DNA from: Jejuia sp049889775
GTDB taxonomy: Bacteria > Bacteroidota > Bacteroidia > Flavobacteriales > Flavobacteriaceae
DNA: 64,000 nucleotides
Assembly: GCA_049889775.1 (NCBI GenBank)
Contig: JBMHCT010000020.1
Coordinates: 1-64,000, forward strand
Reading direction: 5' to 3'
The notes below the pieces were generated by a model. That model was not told where the DNA came from and made no database searches. It saw nothing but the letters and a program-made list of their open reading frames with translations. The position numbers and the translations under genes were made by a program. Below are positions 54,276 through 62,564 of the stretch, in pieces. Each line of letters begins with the position of its first letter. Position 1 is the first letter of the stretch.

Positions 54276-54992
54276 ATGAAAACAGTAATTCACAAAGCAG
54301 ATTCTAGAGGATTTGCAAATCACGGATGGTTAAAATCACACCACACATTTAGTTTCGCAGGATATCAAGACCCGGAGCGAATGAATTTTGGAAAATTACG
54401 TGTGTTGAATGACGATGTGGTACAACCAACAATGGGCTTTGGTACGCACCCACACCAAAACATGGAGATTATTTCTATTCCTTTAAAAGGAGCGCTTTCG
54501 CATAAGGATAGCATGGGGAATAAGCGTGCAATTGAAGTTGGCGAGGTGCAGGTGATGAGTGCAGGCACAGGGTTAACACATTCCGAATTTAATGATAGTA
54601 CTACAGATGAAGTTAACTTTTTGCAACTTTGGATTATACCAGAGGAAATGAGTGTAAAGCCTAATTATGAGCAACGTAAATTTGACGCTACAGAACGACA
54701 AAATAAATTGCAAACAGTGGTTGCACCTAAGGATAAGTTGGAAGGAGATGCATTACCGATTAGTCAACAGGCGTATATATACAGGTCAGAATTAGAGGAA
54801 GATAATTCTTTGAAATTGAATCCAAAATTGTCAGGTAATGGATTTTATGTATTTGTTACTGATGGCGAGGTTGAGGTTTCTGGGAACACTTTAAGTAAAC
54901 GTGATGCCATAGGTGTTTGGGATGTTGGTGATTTGGAAATTTCGGCTAAGGACAATTCCGAGATTATTGTGATTGAAGTTCCTATGAACTAG
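54276..54992 (+). CDS. Pirin family protein (copy 2, YhhW-like)
   Basis: A bicupin of 238 residues, shorter than copy 1. It has the pirin block GTHPHQNMEIISIPL, with AGTGLTHSEFN as the second, and a C-terminal cupin half. It is more like E. coli YhhW, a quercetinase. Separated from copy 1 by 200 bp of repeats, so its regulation may differ. A terminator follows. Confidence 0.92.
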   Translation: MKTVIHKADSRGFANHGWLKSHHTFSFAGYQDPERMNFGKLRVLNDDVVQPTMGFGTHPHQNMEIISIPLKGALSHKDSMGNKRAIEVGEVQVMSAGTGLTHSEFNDSTTDEVNFLQLWIIPEEMSVKPNYEQRKFDATERQNKLQTVVAPKDKLEGDALPISQQAYIYRSELEEDNSLKLNPKLSGNGFYVFVTDGEVEVSGNTLSKRDAIGVWDVGDLEISAKDNSEIIVIEVPMN

Positions 54993-55017
54993 TAGGTTAT
55001 TTTGATTAATAGCGAAG

Positions 55018-55040
55018 AGCACCCTATTCAGGGTGCTTTT
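55018..55040 (+). terminator. Terminator after pirin copy 2
   Basis: AGCACCCT and AGGGTGCT with an ATTC loop, followed by a T run. Confidence 0.9.
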
Positions 55041-55217
55041 TAATTGAAATGAATTTTTAGGAGGGAAAATGAAATTTTATTGCAGTTCATCGTTAAAAAT
55101 GGCCTGTTTTTACGAGGCAAAATCCATTGGTCGATTAAAAAATAGAGATTGAAGTTTTTTTTATTACAAAATCTTTTTTCAACAGAAATTTGTTTTTAGA
55201 AACCCAAATCTATTAAA

Positions 55218-56396
55218 ATGAAAACGCTTAAAAATGGTATTATACCATTACTTCTTCTGTTTACTTCTATTTCACTTTTTAGTCAAGAACCTGTATTAAC
55301 CAAAAAGGATTCCACCGTGGTTAGTTCATGGATGTTTGGTATTGGTTATCATTTTATTGATGACTCTGGTGATGTTTTTGATGCTGTTTTAGATATTGAT
55401 AAATCTTGGCATGCTTTATCTTACCCAAGTAGAATAAGTATTGGAAAGTATTTTAAGAATGGCCTTGGTGTTGAAGCTATTGGTGCCTACATGAAATATA
55501 AAGAGGGCAAAAAAGTAGATGGATTGTTACTTTCTAACGATGTTGATTTTTGGTCTCTGGATGCCAGATTGAGTTACGACCTTAATAAAGTTGTAGGCGA
55601 AACAGGGTGGTTTGATCCTTATATTGGAGTTGGCGCAGGTTATACCGATGCAAATAACCTATCTAGAGGTACGTGGAATGGTGTATTGGGTTTTAGAACA
55701 TGGTTTAATGATAATATTGGTTTAGATATCAATAGTTCGGGTAAATGGTCTATGAATGGCACAGCGACCAATTATATACAACATGTAGTGGGAGTTGTTT
55801 TTAGATTTTCAGAAAAGAAAGACCTCACCAAAAAGGGAAGAGAAAAACTAGAACTAATAAATCAATTAGAACAAGAGAAAATAAGGGTTAATGACTCTAT
55901 TAAATTAGCAGCTCAAGCAAAGGTTGAGCAGGAGATGATGGCTCAAAAGCAAAAAGAAGAAGCTGAAAGAAAAAGACTTGAACAATTAGAGAAGGAGAAA
56001 GAGGCTGCTAAACAAAAGAAAATAGCTGCGATAAACGAGGATATTAAAGGTTTAGAGAAATTATACTTCAGTTTTGATTCATCAGGACTTAGTAGTGCAT
56101 CAAAAACTGTTCTTGAAAAATGGTTGAGTATATTGAGAAAGTATCCTGATGTAACTATAGATATTAGCGCACATACAGACTCACGCGGTAGTGCAATTTA
56201 CAATAAAAGGCTTTCTCAAGAACGTTTCAAAACTACCGTAGAGTATCTCATTAAAAATGGAATTGCAAAGGATAGGATAACCGGAGACGGCTACGGAGAG
56301 GAGCAACTAACCAATGAGTGTGATGATAACACTAAATGTTCTGAAGTAAAACACAAAGAAAACAGAAGATCAGAATTCAAAATAAAAACCAACTAA
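55218..56396 (+). CDS. OmpA family outer-membrane protein
   Basis: A protein of 392 residues. Signal peptide (SLFSQ), an N-terminal beta-barrel (about 30-200, aromatic-rich strands), a charged coiled-coil linker (about 215-275) and a C-terminal OmpA peptidoglycan-binding domain (about 283-390; LYFSFDSSGLS and DSRGSAIYNKRLSQERF). It probably ties the outer membrane to the wall. Single gene, with a terminator after it. Confidence 0.92.
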   Translation: MKTLKNGIIPLLLLFTSISLFSQEPVLTKKDSTVVSSWMFGIGYHFIDDSGDVFDAVLDIDKSWHALSYPSRISIGKYFKNGLGVEAIGAYMKYKEGKKVDGLLLSNDVDFWSLDARLSYDLNKVVGETGWFDPYIGVGAGYTDANNLSRGTWNGVLGFRTWFNDNIGLDINSSGKWSMNGTATNYIQHVVGVVFRFSEKKDLTKKGREKLELINQLEQEKIRVNDSIKLAAQAKVEQEMMAQKQKEEAERKRLEQLEKEKEAAKQKKIAAINEDIKGLEKLYFSFDSSGLSSASKTVLEKWLSILRKYPDVTIDISAHTDSRGSAIYNKRLSQERFKTTVEYLIKNGIAKDRITGDGYGEEQLTNECDDNTKCSEVKHKENRRSEFKIKTN

Positions 56397-56419
56397 AAAA
56401 ACTAATACTTTAAACTTGT

Positions 56420-56460
56420 AGCCTATTGTATCTATGTACTCAGATGCAATAGGCTTTTTG
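56420..56460 (+). terminator. Terminator after the ompA-like gene
   Basis: AGCCTATTG at 56420-56428 pairs with CAATAGGCT at 56447-56455, followed by T residues. Confidence 0.75.
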
Positions 56461-56561
56461 TTGCCATTTGTATTTATTTCTAATTATTATTTTTGGTAGT
56501 TAAAGGTTTTAACTAAAAATGCGATATTTGTCGTTCGACTAACCAATAAAAAGAAAGGATA

Positions 56562-56744
56562 ATGGCGATGAATAAAAATACAGTTTTGGCATGGGCAACA
56601 ATTTTAATGATTATAATGGGTGTTGTTTTAATTTTAATGGGAGCCTACAGGTATGATGATGTAGCAGGTTGGGGCTTCGCAACTGTTGGTATTGGTTTTT
56701 TTGCAATTGCTTGGGTATTTAATGCTTTAAAAGGAAGGGTCTAA
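56562..56744 (+). CDS. Small two-helix membrane protein (CAL67264 family)
   Basis: A protein of 60 residues with two membrane helices (VLAWATILMIIMGVVLILMG and GWGFATVGIGFFAIAWVFN) joined by AYRYDDV. It fits the flavobacterial small membrane family that NCBI names CAL67264. No function is known. Possibly cotranscribed with ettA, though a 91-bp spacer lies between. Confidence 0.8.
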   Translation: MAMNKNTVLAWATILMIIMGVVLILMGAYRYDDVAGWGFATVGIGFFAIAWVFNALKGRV

Positions 56745-56835
56745 AATATTATTCAGTGGACAGATGCAGTAGGCAATAATACCAATGATGTCCAGTTATT
56801 CTAATGACTAAAAACTAACGACTAGTAACTAAAAA

Positions 56836-58527
56836 ATGAGTGACGATAAGAAAATAATCTTCTCAATGTCTGGTGTAACAAAGACGTTTCAAAGTGCAAA
56901 TACACCAGTTTTAAAAAATATTTATCTAAGTTTTTTCTATGGAGCCAAAATTGGAATTTTAGGTCTTAATGGTTCTGGAAAATCAACATTATTAAAGATA
57001 ATTGCTGGTGTCGATAAGAATTACCAAGGTGATGTGGTGTTTTCTCAAGACTATTCTGTGGGCTATTTGGAGCAAGAACCTATTCTAGATGATGAAAAAA
57101 CGGTTCTAGAGGTTGTAAAAGAAGGTGCGGCTGAAACGGTTGCTATACTTGACGAATATAATAGAATTAATGAGCAATTTGGTTTAGAAGAAATTTATAG
57201 CGATCCTGATAAGATGGAGAAGCTCATGAATCGTCAAGCGGAATTACAAGATCAGATTGATGCGGCAAATGCTTGGGAGCTTGATACAAAGCTTGAAATT
57301 GCCATGGATGCTCTAAGAACGCCTGATGGTGATAAAAAAATAGGAGTGTTATCTGGTGGAGAGCGTCGTCGTGTGGCTTTATGTAGATTATTACTGAAAG
57401 AGCCAGATGTATTGCTTTTGGATGAGCCTACCAACCATTTAGATGCAGAATCTGTACATTGGTTAGAACACCATTTAGCGCAATATAAAGGAACAGTAAT
57501 CGCCGTAACGCACGACCGTTATTTTCTAGATAATGTCGCAGGTTGGATTTTAGAATTGGATAGAGGAGAAGGCATTCCTTGGAAAGGAAACTATTCCTCA
57601 TGGTTAGACCAAAAATCTAAACGAATGGAGCAAGAAGGAAAAGCTGCATCAAAACGTCAAAAAACATTAGAACGAGAGTTAGAATGGGTGCGCCAAGGTG
57701 CAAAAGGACGTCAAACAAAACAAAAAGCACGTTTAAAGAATTACGATAAATTACTAAGTCAAGATCAAAAACAATTAGATGAGAAGCTGGAGATATATAT
57801 TCCTAACGGACCGCGATTAGGTACTAATGTTATAGAAGCTAATGGTGTGGCCAAGGGATATGGAGATAAGCTATTATATGACGATTTAAATTTTAACTTA
57901 CCTCAAGCAGGTATTGTTGGTATTATTGGTCCTAACGGTGTAGGTAAGACCACCATTTTCCGCATGATAATGGGAGAAGAAACACCAGATAAAGGAGAAT
58001 TTATTGTTGGTGATACTGCAAAAATTGCATATGTAGACCAGAGCCATTCTAATATTAATCCAGAGAAAACCATTTGGCAAAACTTTAGTCATGAACAGGA
58101 ATTGGTAATGATGGGAGGAAAACAAGTAAACTCTAGAGCATATCTAAGCCGTTTTAATTTCTCTGGAAGCGAACAAAACAAAAAGGTAAAACTACTGTCC
58201 GGAGGAGAACGTAACCGTTTACACTTAGCCATGACCCTTAAAGAAGAAGGCAATGTTTTACTTTTGGATGAGCCTACTAATGATCTTGATGTGAATACAT
58301 TACGCGCTTTAGAAGAGGGTTTAGAAAACTTTGCTGGATGTGCAGTTGTAATTAGTCACGACCGTTGGTTCTTGGATCGCATTTGTACGCACATATTAGC
58401 TTTTGAAGGCGATTCTCAAGTATATTTCTTTGAAGGTAGTTTTTCAGATTATGAGGAGAACAAGAAAAAACGTTTGGGTGGTGATTTAATGCCTAAGCGT
58501 ATAAAGTATAAAAAATTAATTAGGTAA
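56836..58527 (+). CDS. ettA: Energy-dependent translational throttle protein EttA
   Basis: An ABC-F protein of 563 residues that binds the ribosomal E site and gates entry into elongation by ATP level. Two ABC cassettes: Walker A GLNGSGKST at 43-51 and GPNGVGKTT at 365-373, each with an LSGGE signature. An arm domain and the linker with KRQKTLERELEWVRQG lie between them, and the C-terminus ends RIKYKKLIR. Length and motifs match EttA. Confidence 0.97.
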   Translation: MSDDKKIIFSMSGVTKTFQSANTPVLKNIYLSFFYGAKIGILGLNGSGKSTLLKIIAGVDKNYQGDVVFSQDYSVGYLEQEPILDDEKTVLEVVKEGAAETVAILDEYNRINEQFGLEEIYSDPDKMEKLMNRQAELQDQIDAANAWELDTKLEIAMDALRTPDGDKKIGVLSGGERRRVALCRLLLKEPDVLLLDEPTNHLDAESVHWLEHHLAQYKGTVIAVTHDRYFLDNVAGWILELDRGEGIPWKGNYSSWLDQKSKRMEQEGKAASKRQKTLERELEWVRQGAKGRQTKQKARLKNYDKLLSQDQKQLDEKLEIYIPNGPRLGTNVIEANGVAKGYGDKLLYDDLNFNLPQAGIVGIIGPNGVGKTTIFRMIMGEETPDKGEFIVGDTAKIAYVDQSHSNINPEKTIWQNFSHEQELVMMGGKQVNSRAYLSRFNFSGSEQNKKVKLLSGGERNRLHLAMTLKEEGNVLLLDEPTNDLDVNTLRALEEGLENFAGCAVVISHDRWFLDRICTHILAFEGDSQVYFFEGSFSDYEENKKKRLGGDLMPKRIKYKKLIR

Positions 58528-58547
58528 AGAAGGTATTAAGTAGGACT

Positions 58548-58582
58548 AAAAAGCCCACTTTTTTATAAAGTGGGCTTTTTTT
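58548..58582 (+). terminator. Terminator after ettA
   Basis: AAAAAGCCCACTTT and AAAGTGGGCTTTTT form a long perfect stem with a T run. It may also serve the minus-strand gene at 58599. Confidence 0.9.
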
Positions 58583-58598
58583 CTTAGATGCTCTTTTT

Positions 58599-58769
58599 CT
58601 ATTTGTAAATACGGCCGTTTCCTAACTTAAAATAAGAATTTTCAATGTTTTCAAAACTCTTGTTTGTAGCCTCAAACTGATGTAACAATGTTCTTTGCTT
58701 TTTCATATTTCTAGAAATTAGAAAAAGAAGCGCGAAGATAGGAGTTACCAAGAGGATTAGTATAATCAC
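58599..58769 (-). CDS. Small membrane protein, 56 residues (GTG start)
   Basis: An open frame of 57 codons beginning GTG at 58769. It has one membrane helix (VIILILLVTPIFALLFLIS) and a short polar tail ending NSYFKLGNGRIYK. It lies 7 bp after the stop of the neighbouring 79-residue membrane gene and has the same membrane-then-tail arrangement. The in-frame stop just upstream rules out a longer start. The gene is short and uses GTG, so it is easily missed. Confidence 0.6.
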   Translation of the reverse strand: MIILILLVTPIFALLFLISRNMKKQRTLLHQFEATNKSFENIENSYFKLGNGRIYK

Positions 58770-58776
58770 TTAAATT

Positions 58777-59016
58777 TTACTTATTATCATACATATGTCC
58801 TTCCCTAAAATCCTTGTATGCTTTTTCTTCCTCGTCATTTTGGGAGGTGTTAATTTCACTTAATTTATCATTTTCCTTTTTCAAGACATAAGATTTTCTT
58901 ACACCTAATATTAATAAAATTAAAAAGAAAATAACAACAATGGAGAGAACTGTGACTATCTGACTCTGACTAATCAATAGTTGAAAGGCACAAATGTAAG
59001 AGACTATAAGAGACAT
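58777..59016 (-). CDS. Small membrane protein, 79 residues
   Basis: One membrane helix (about 21-38, TVLSIVVIFFLILLILG), a basic stop, then a charged cytoplasmic tail (NDEEEKAYKDFREGHMYDNK). The start could be later, near the helix. No family was recognised. It stands upstream of the 56-residue gene, and the tail of both ends in a similar Y/F-G-hydrophobic-Y-K pattern, which suggests paralogs. Confidence 0.65.
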   Translation of the reverse strand: MSLIVSYICAFQLLISQSQIVTVLSIVVIFFLILLILGVRKSYVLKKENDKLSEINTSQNDEEEKAYKDFREGHMYDNK

Positions 59017-59332
59017 TGCATATCGATTTGGGTTAATAGCTTAGCAAATATAAGTGATTTTAAATATTAATTGCCTACAAATGAACTAAATAATTAATAG
59101 TTAATTAACATATGTTAATAAATTTTAACCATAAATTGCTCAAAAACAAGGAGTTTAACCAACTTTTTTTGTTGTTATATCTTACAAAATTTAACTAATT
59201 ACTGTTTGGTTTGTAACAAAAATGCCATGAAATATACCTATAAATTAAAGGTAATATAAATTTTAAAAGTCATCTTTTTTAACGAAATTGCTTACCCTTT
59301 AAAATGTTCAACTTTAAAACACTACATAAACC
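59017..59332. other. Divergent intergenic region
   Basis: About 315 bp, AT-rich, separating the small membrane gene (minus) from the coiled-coil gene (plus). It contains TTAACATATGTTAA, a 14-base perfect palindrome, near 59105. No gene or clear promoter pair seen. Confidence 0.5.
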
Positions 59333-60673
59333 ATGTCTGATGATTTTGACTTATTAGAAACCAATTCCAATGAAAAAACCGAAAAAGTAGATGTCAATTG
59401 GGGAAAAGCTATTGATACCATGAAGTCTAAACTGTCGCAAGAAGACGATCCTCAGATGCGCCAGAAAATATTAAATGCAACATTGGATGATGTTGTTACA
59501 ATGGCTGAAAAGGATAGAACAACACTTTTAGACGCCATAAAAGATTTAACAGATTATCAAGATGAAGTAGGTATATTATTTGAGAAGTTTTCATCGCTTA
59601 ATGCTACCGAGCAAAAAGTAATTGACGATGCACAAAAAGCTTTAGAGCGTGCAAAGGTTGAATTAGAAGATGCCAAAGCAAAACCAGATACATGGTGGAA
59701 CAACCTTTGGGGCCGTAAAAGTAAAATTGCAAAAGCAGAACAAGCCTTAAAAGATGCCGAAAAGACAAGATCCGCTGCCGATAACAAAGCGAAAGCCATG
59801 TTTCAAGAGCGTATAGAAAATGCTGACGTGCAAACACTTTTAAAAGAACTTTCCTATAAATCGCAAGCGGCGGTAACGAGATTAAAAAATCGTGAAGTAG
59901 AGATCAAGGAAGTAGAGGATAAGTTGCAGGATGCTATTGTTGAGGCTACAAAAAATCACACTAAGGCCTTAGAGAAGAAAAAAGAAGTTGAAGCTAAACT
60001 AGAAGAGCAATATGCGCTTCTAAAACAAGCAAGACAAGAACTTGAGGACATTGCCGATAAACAATCTGCTGAATATGCGCAGGCTATAGGTAAAGTAACC
60101 AAACTTGAGCAAAAAGTGGAGGAATTAGAAGGGTTAAAGAATGCCTACACCACTTTGGCGGCAAGTAAGGATAGCTTTGTACACAAGCATAACTTAACCA
60201 TTAAAGTACTAACATCGCTTAGAAGTAACTTGCAAACGCATCGCGCTAAATTAAAAAGTGATACCGAAGAGCGTCTAAAATATTACGATGGTTACGTGGT
60301 GGCGCTTAAAGCCAGAACAGATCAGGAGTTTGCTGCTATATTGGAGCACTTAGGAGTAAAAACCGATGAGCACATTGGTGAAACCCTTGCTGCAATGCAC
60401 ACTGCAAGTGCTAAGGCACGTCAAGACATGATGGATAACATACCAGTTCACGAAAAAGTAATGCAAGGTGTGTACAGTAGTTATGCTGAAGCTTTACAAG
60501 AAATTCGTGACAAGGACGTTGATATTCAAAAGAATTTTGCGGAGCGTTATGGTATCGACATGAAGGAAATCTTTGAAGAGTATTATAAGGCTGATGCCAA
60601 TGCGCCTTCAGGCGATGGTGAACCAGCAGGAGCGCCGAAGCCAGAAGCCAGCGACGACGATTTGTTGTCTTAA
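59333..60673 (+). CDS. Acidic coiled-coil protein, first gene of the AAA cluster
   Basis: A protein of 446 residues without signal or membrane segment. Nearly all helical, with long heptad repeats (about 60-280; EQALKDAEKTRSAADNKAKA and KLEEQYALLKQARQELEDIA), a WWNNLWGRK insert, and an acidic C-terminal tail (EASDDDLLS). Databases often label such proteins microtubule-binding, which only reflects coiled-coil similarity. It starts the cluster with the hypothetical gene and the AAA ATPase, so it may be the substrate or scaffold. No known family function. Confidence 0.8.
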   Translation: MSDDFDLLETNSNEKTEKVDVNWGKAIDTMKSKLSQEDDPQMRQKILNATLDDVVTMAEKDRTTLLDAIKDLTDYQDEVGILFEKFSSLNATEQKVIDDAQKALERAKVELEDAKAKPDTWWNNLWGRKSKIAKAEQALKDAEKTRSAADNKAKAMFQERIENADVQTLLKELSYKSQAAVTRLKNREVEIKEVEDKLQDAIVEATKNHTKALEKKKEVEAKLEEQYALLKQARQELEDIADKQSAEYAQAIGKVTKLEQKVEELEGLKNAYTTLAASKDSFVHKHNLTIKVLTSLRSNLQTHRAKLKSDTEERLKYYDGYVVALKARTDQEFAAILEHLGVKTDEHIGETLAAMHTASAKARQDMMDNIPVHEKVMQGVYSSYAEALQEIRDKDVDIQKNFAERYGIDMKEIFEEYYKADANAPSGDGEPAGAPKPEASDDDLLS

Positions 60674-60681
60674 AATAATTG

Positions 60682-60770
60682 GGGCGTTACCCTGCGGGTC
60701 GGGCTTTTCGTTGCAAGTCCTCGCTCCGCCTAGGGCTGCGCTGTGGGCTTTCCACTGCAATCCCTAACGC
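60682..60770 (-). repeat. Dispersed repeat, copy C (reverse)
   Basis: Read on the minus strand it begins GCGTTAGGGATTGCAGTGG and ends GGGTAACGCC, with AAGCCCGACCC before the end. It is inverted relative to copies A, B and D. It lies right after the coiled-coil gene. Confidence 0.9.
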
Positions 60771-60881
60771 GGTGTACTTGCTAACTTATTGATCAACCTA
60801 GGGTTCGTGATGGTTAAAAAAGGTCAATTCAATTTTTAAAATATCCAACAAAAAGCAATACACTTGAAGTTAGCCGAATCT

Positions 60882-61005
60882 GCGTTAGGGATTGAACGGC
60901 ATGTTTGAAATCCCCGACGTAGGATGGATTGAGTAGTGAAAGCCCGACCTTTTGTGATCCTGCAAGGTTTTAGAAACCTTGTAGGTATGAGCAAAAGGTA
61001 ACGCC
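60882..61005 (+). repeat. Dispersed repeat, copy D with a nested palindrome
   Basis: Begins GCGTTAGGGATTG and ends AAAGGTAACGCC. Its right part is opened by the palindrome CAAGGTTTTAGAAACCTTG, a member of the same element as at 54093. The rest of copy D is also more diverged than the other copies. Confidence 0.85.
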
Positions 61006-61057
61006 AAAAAAGAGAAAAATAATTTTGCAAACTGCGACTGAGACTGAAAACTGAAAT

Positions 61058-62119
61058 ATGTCAATTAACCAAATAGTTACACCTTTAGATTCTGCAGTTT
61101 TAGATTCCAAAGCACATTACACCTTTTATCATAAAATGATAGATTTTGTGTTTAAGGAGTTGATTGTGGCTGTGCAACGCGAAAAAATTTGTAATAATGC
61201 CGAGGTAGCCATGTTCAAGCAATATTGCGATTTATTGTTGTATTCCATTGAGGCGATGCGCATTAAGTATATGTACGATGAAGAGGATAACATGAAAGTA
61301 GATTTGACAGAATCTGGATTTCCCAATTATCTGGAATTCAGGTATTTGTTTAATGATTTGGAGCTTAGAGATGAATATTTAGGTAGATTGACACCAATCT
61401 CTACGCTAAAAGAGGAGTTTTTAGATACGTTGATGCGCAAAAAGCAAAATGTTAAGAAGAGTAGGTTGTTTCAGGCGGCATCAATTGTATACTACGCTTC
61501 GGTAAATAAAAAATATATTTTTAATCGTTTTGTACAAGGAAAAATTGTGAGTGCGCCAAAAGATTCAGGTGTAGATTTGTTGACGAGTTGGAGCTTTTAC
61601 GATGTGATAAAAAATAGACCTTTTATATGCTTTATGTATTTCAATTATGATGGTAATCGTATCGATGATTACAAAAGTGAAATTTATGAAGTGCTTAAAA
61701 ATGTGGCGGACCGTGATATGAATTTAGATACAATGGCCTATGCTATTGACAAAAAGCTGCCAAAAGTGTCACCAAAAATCATTAAGCGTGTGGATTTGGG
61801 GCCTGTACACAATATGTTTACAAAAGATGAAAATGTTTTGACCCACACCGTTTTAGAAGCTATAAGCAAAAAAACAATTCCTTTGGAATCTTATGCAGTA
61901 TCGCTAAAAGTCACAGAAGTAGCTTCAAAAAGTGAATTTAAAGAAGGTAGCTTTTTTAATAAGCAAATTTTTCAAAATTGGGGTGACGTATTTCAACAAA
62001 AATATGTGTTGGCGCCACATCGTGTCATCCAATTATTATATAACAAAACTCCAGATCTTATGAATGGGCTGGCTAAACCGCCTATTGAGATTGCTGGGGT
62101 AGAAATAGAATTAAAATAG
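61058..62119 (+). CDS. Hypothetical protein in the AAA cluster
   Basis: A protein of 353 residues, soluble and without signal. Helical N-terminal half (YHKMIDFVFKELIVAVQREKI, FKQYCDLLLYSIEAMRIKYM) and a mixed C-terminal half (FICFMYFNYDGNRIDDYKSEI; FQQKYVLAPHRVIQLLYNKTP). I do not recognise a family. It is preceded by a repeat and followed 11 bp later by the small membrane gene. Confidence 0.8.
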   Translation: MSINQIVTPLDSAVLDSKAHYTFYHKMIDFVFKELIVAVQREKICNNAEVAMFKQYCDLLLYSIEAMRIKYMYDEEDNMKVDLTESGFPNYLEFRYLFNDLELRDEYLGRLTPISTLKEEFLDTLMRKKQNVKKSRLFQAASIVYYASVNKKYIFNRFVQGKIVSAPKDSGVDLLTSWSFYDVIKNRPFICFMYFNYDGNRIDDYKSEIYEVLKNVADRDMNLDTMAYAIDKKLPKVSPKIIKRVDLGPVHNMFTKDENVLTHTVLEAISKKTIPLESYAVSLKVTEVASKSEFKEGSFFNKQIFQNWGDVFQQKYVLAPHRVIQLLYNKTPDLMNGLAKPPIEIAGVEIELK

Positions 62120-62130
62120 GTAGCATTTTA

Positions 62131-62499
62131 ATGCAAAATGATAAAGAAAATAGTGCTTATGGAGTTAAAGCAATTATCTTAGTAATTATGGCAATCTCTA
62201 TTGGATACTTTACTATTAATTACAGAAATAATAAATCATTACAAAGTAATTATGATGTTACAGATGGAAAAATTGTAAGCTTCGAATACAATAATTATGC
62301 ATATTGTTTGGACTATGAATATTCAGTAGAAAACAAAAATTATAAGAATTCTATTTGTGGGATGTCAAAATTTTATTCAAATGACAGTGTTTTGGGCTGT
62401 GTAGGAGACAATTTTGAAGTTAAATATTCAAAGTCGAATCCTGAAATAAGTGAAATAGACTTAAAGGGATTTAATAGATATAAACCATTTAAACCTTAA
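62131..62499 (+). CDS. Small single-helix membrane protein
   Basis: A protein of 122 residues with one membrane helix (about 11-28, VKAIILVIMAISIGYFTI) and an extracytoplasmic part with four cysteines (YCLDYEY, SICGM, VLGCVG). The domain looks like a small beta-rich fold with disulfides, similar to DUF3592-like pieces. It lies 11 bp after the preceding hypothetical gene. Whether it belongs to the AAA system is unclear. Confidence 0.7.
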   Translation: MQNDKENSAYGVKAIILVIMAISIGYFTINYRNNKSLQSNYDVTDGKIVSFEYNNYAYCLDYEYSVENKNYKNSICGMSKFYSNDSVLGCVGDNFEVKYSKSNPEISEIDLKGFNRYKPFKP

Positions 62500-62564
62500 A
62501 TAAGAAAATATACAGTCGCAAAAAGTAGTTCTGCAAACTGTGACTGCGACTGAATACTAAAACT

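Noticed and set aside
59333..60673. True microtubule-binding function
   Set aside because: The likeness is general coiled-coil similarity; bacteria lack microtubules.
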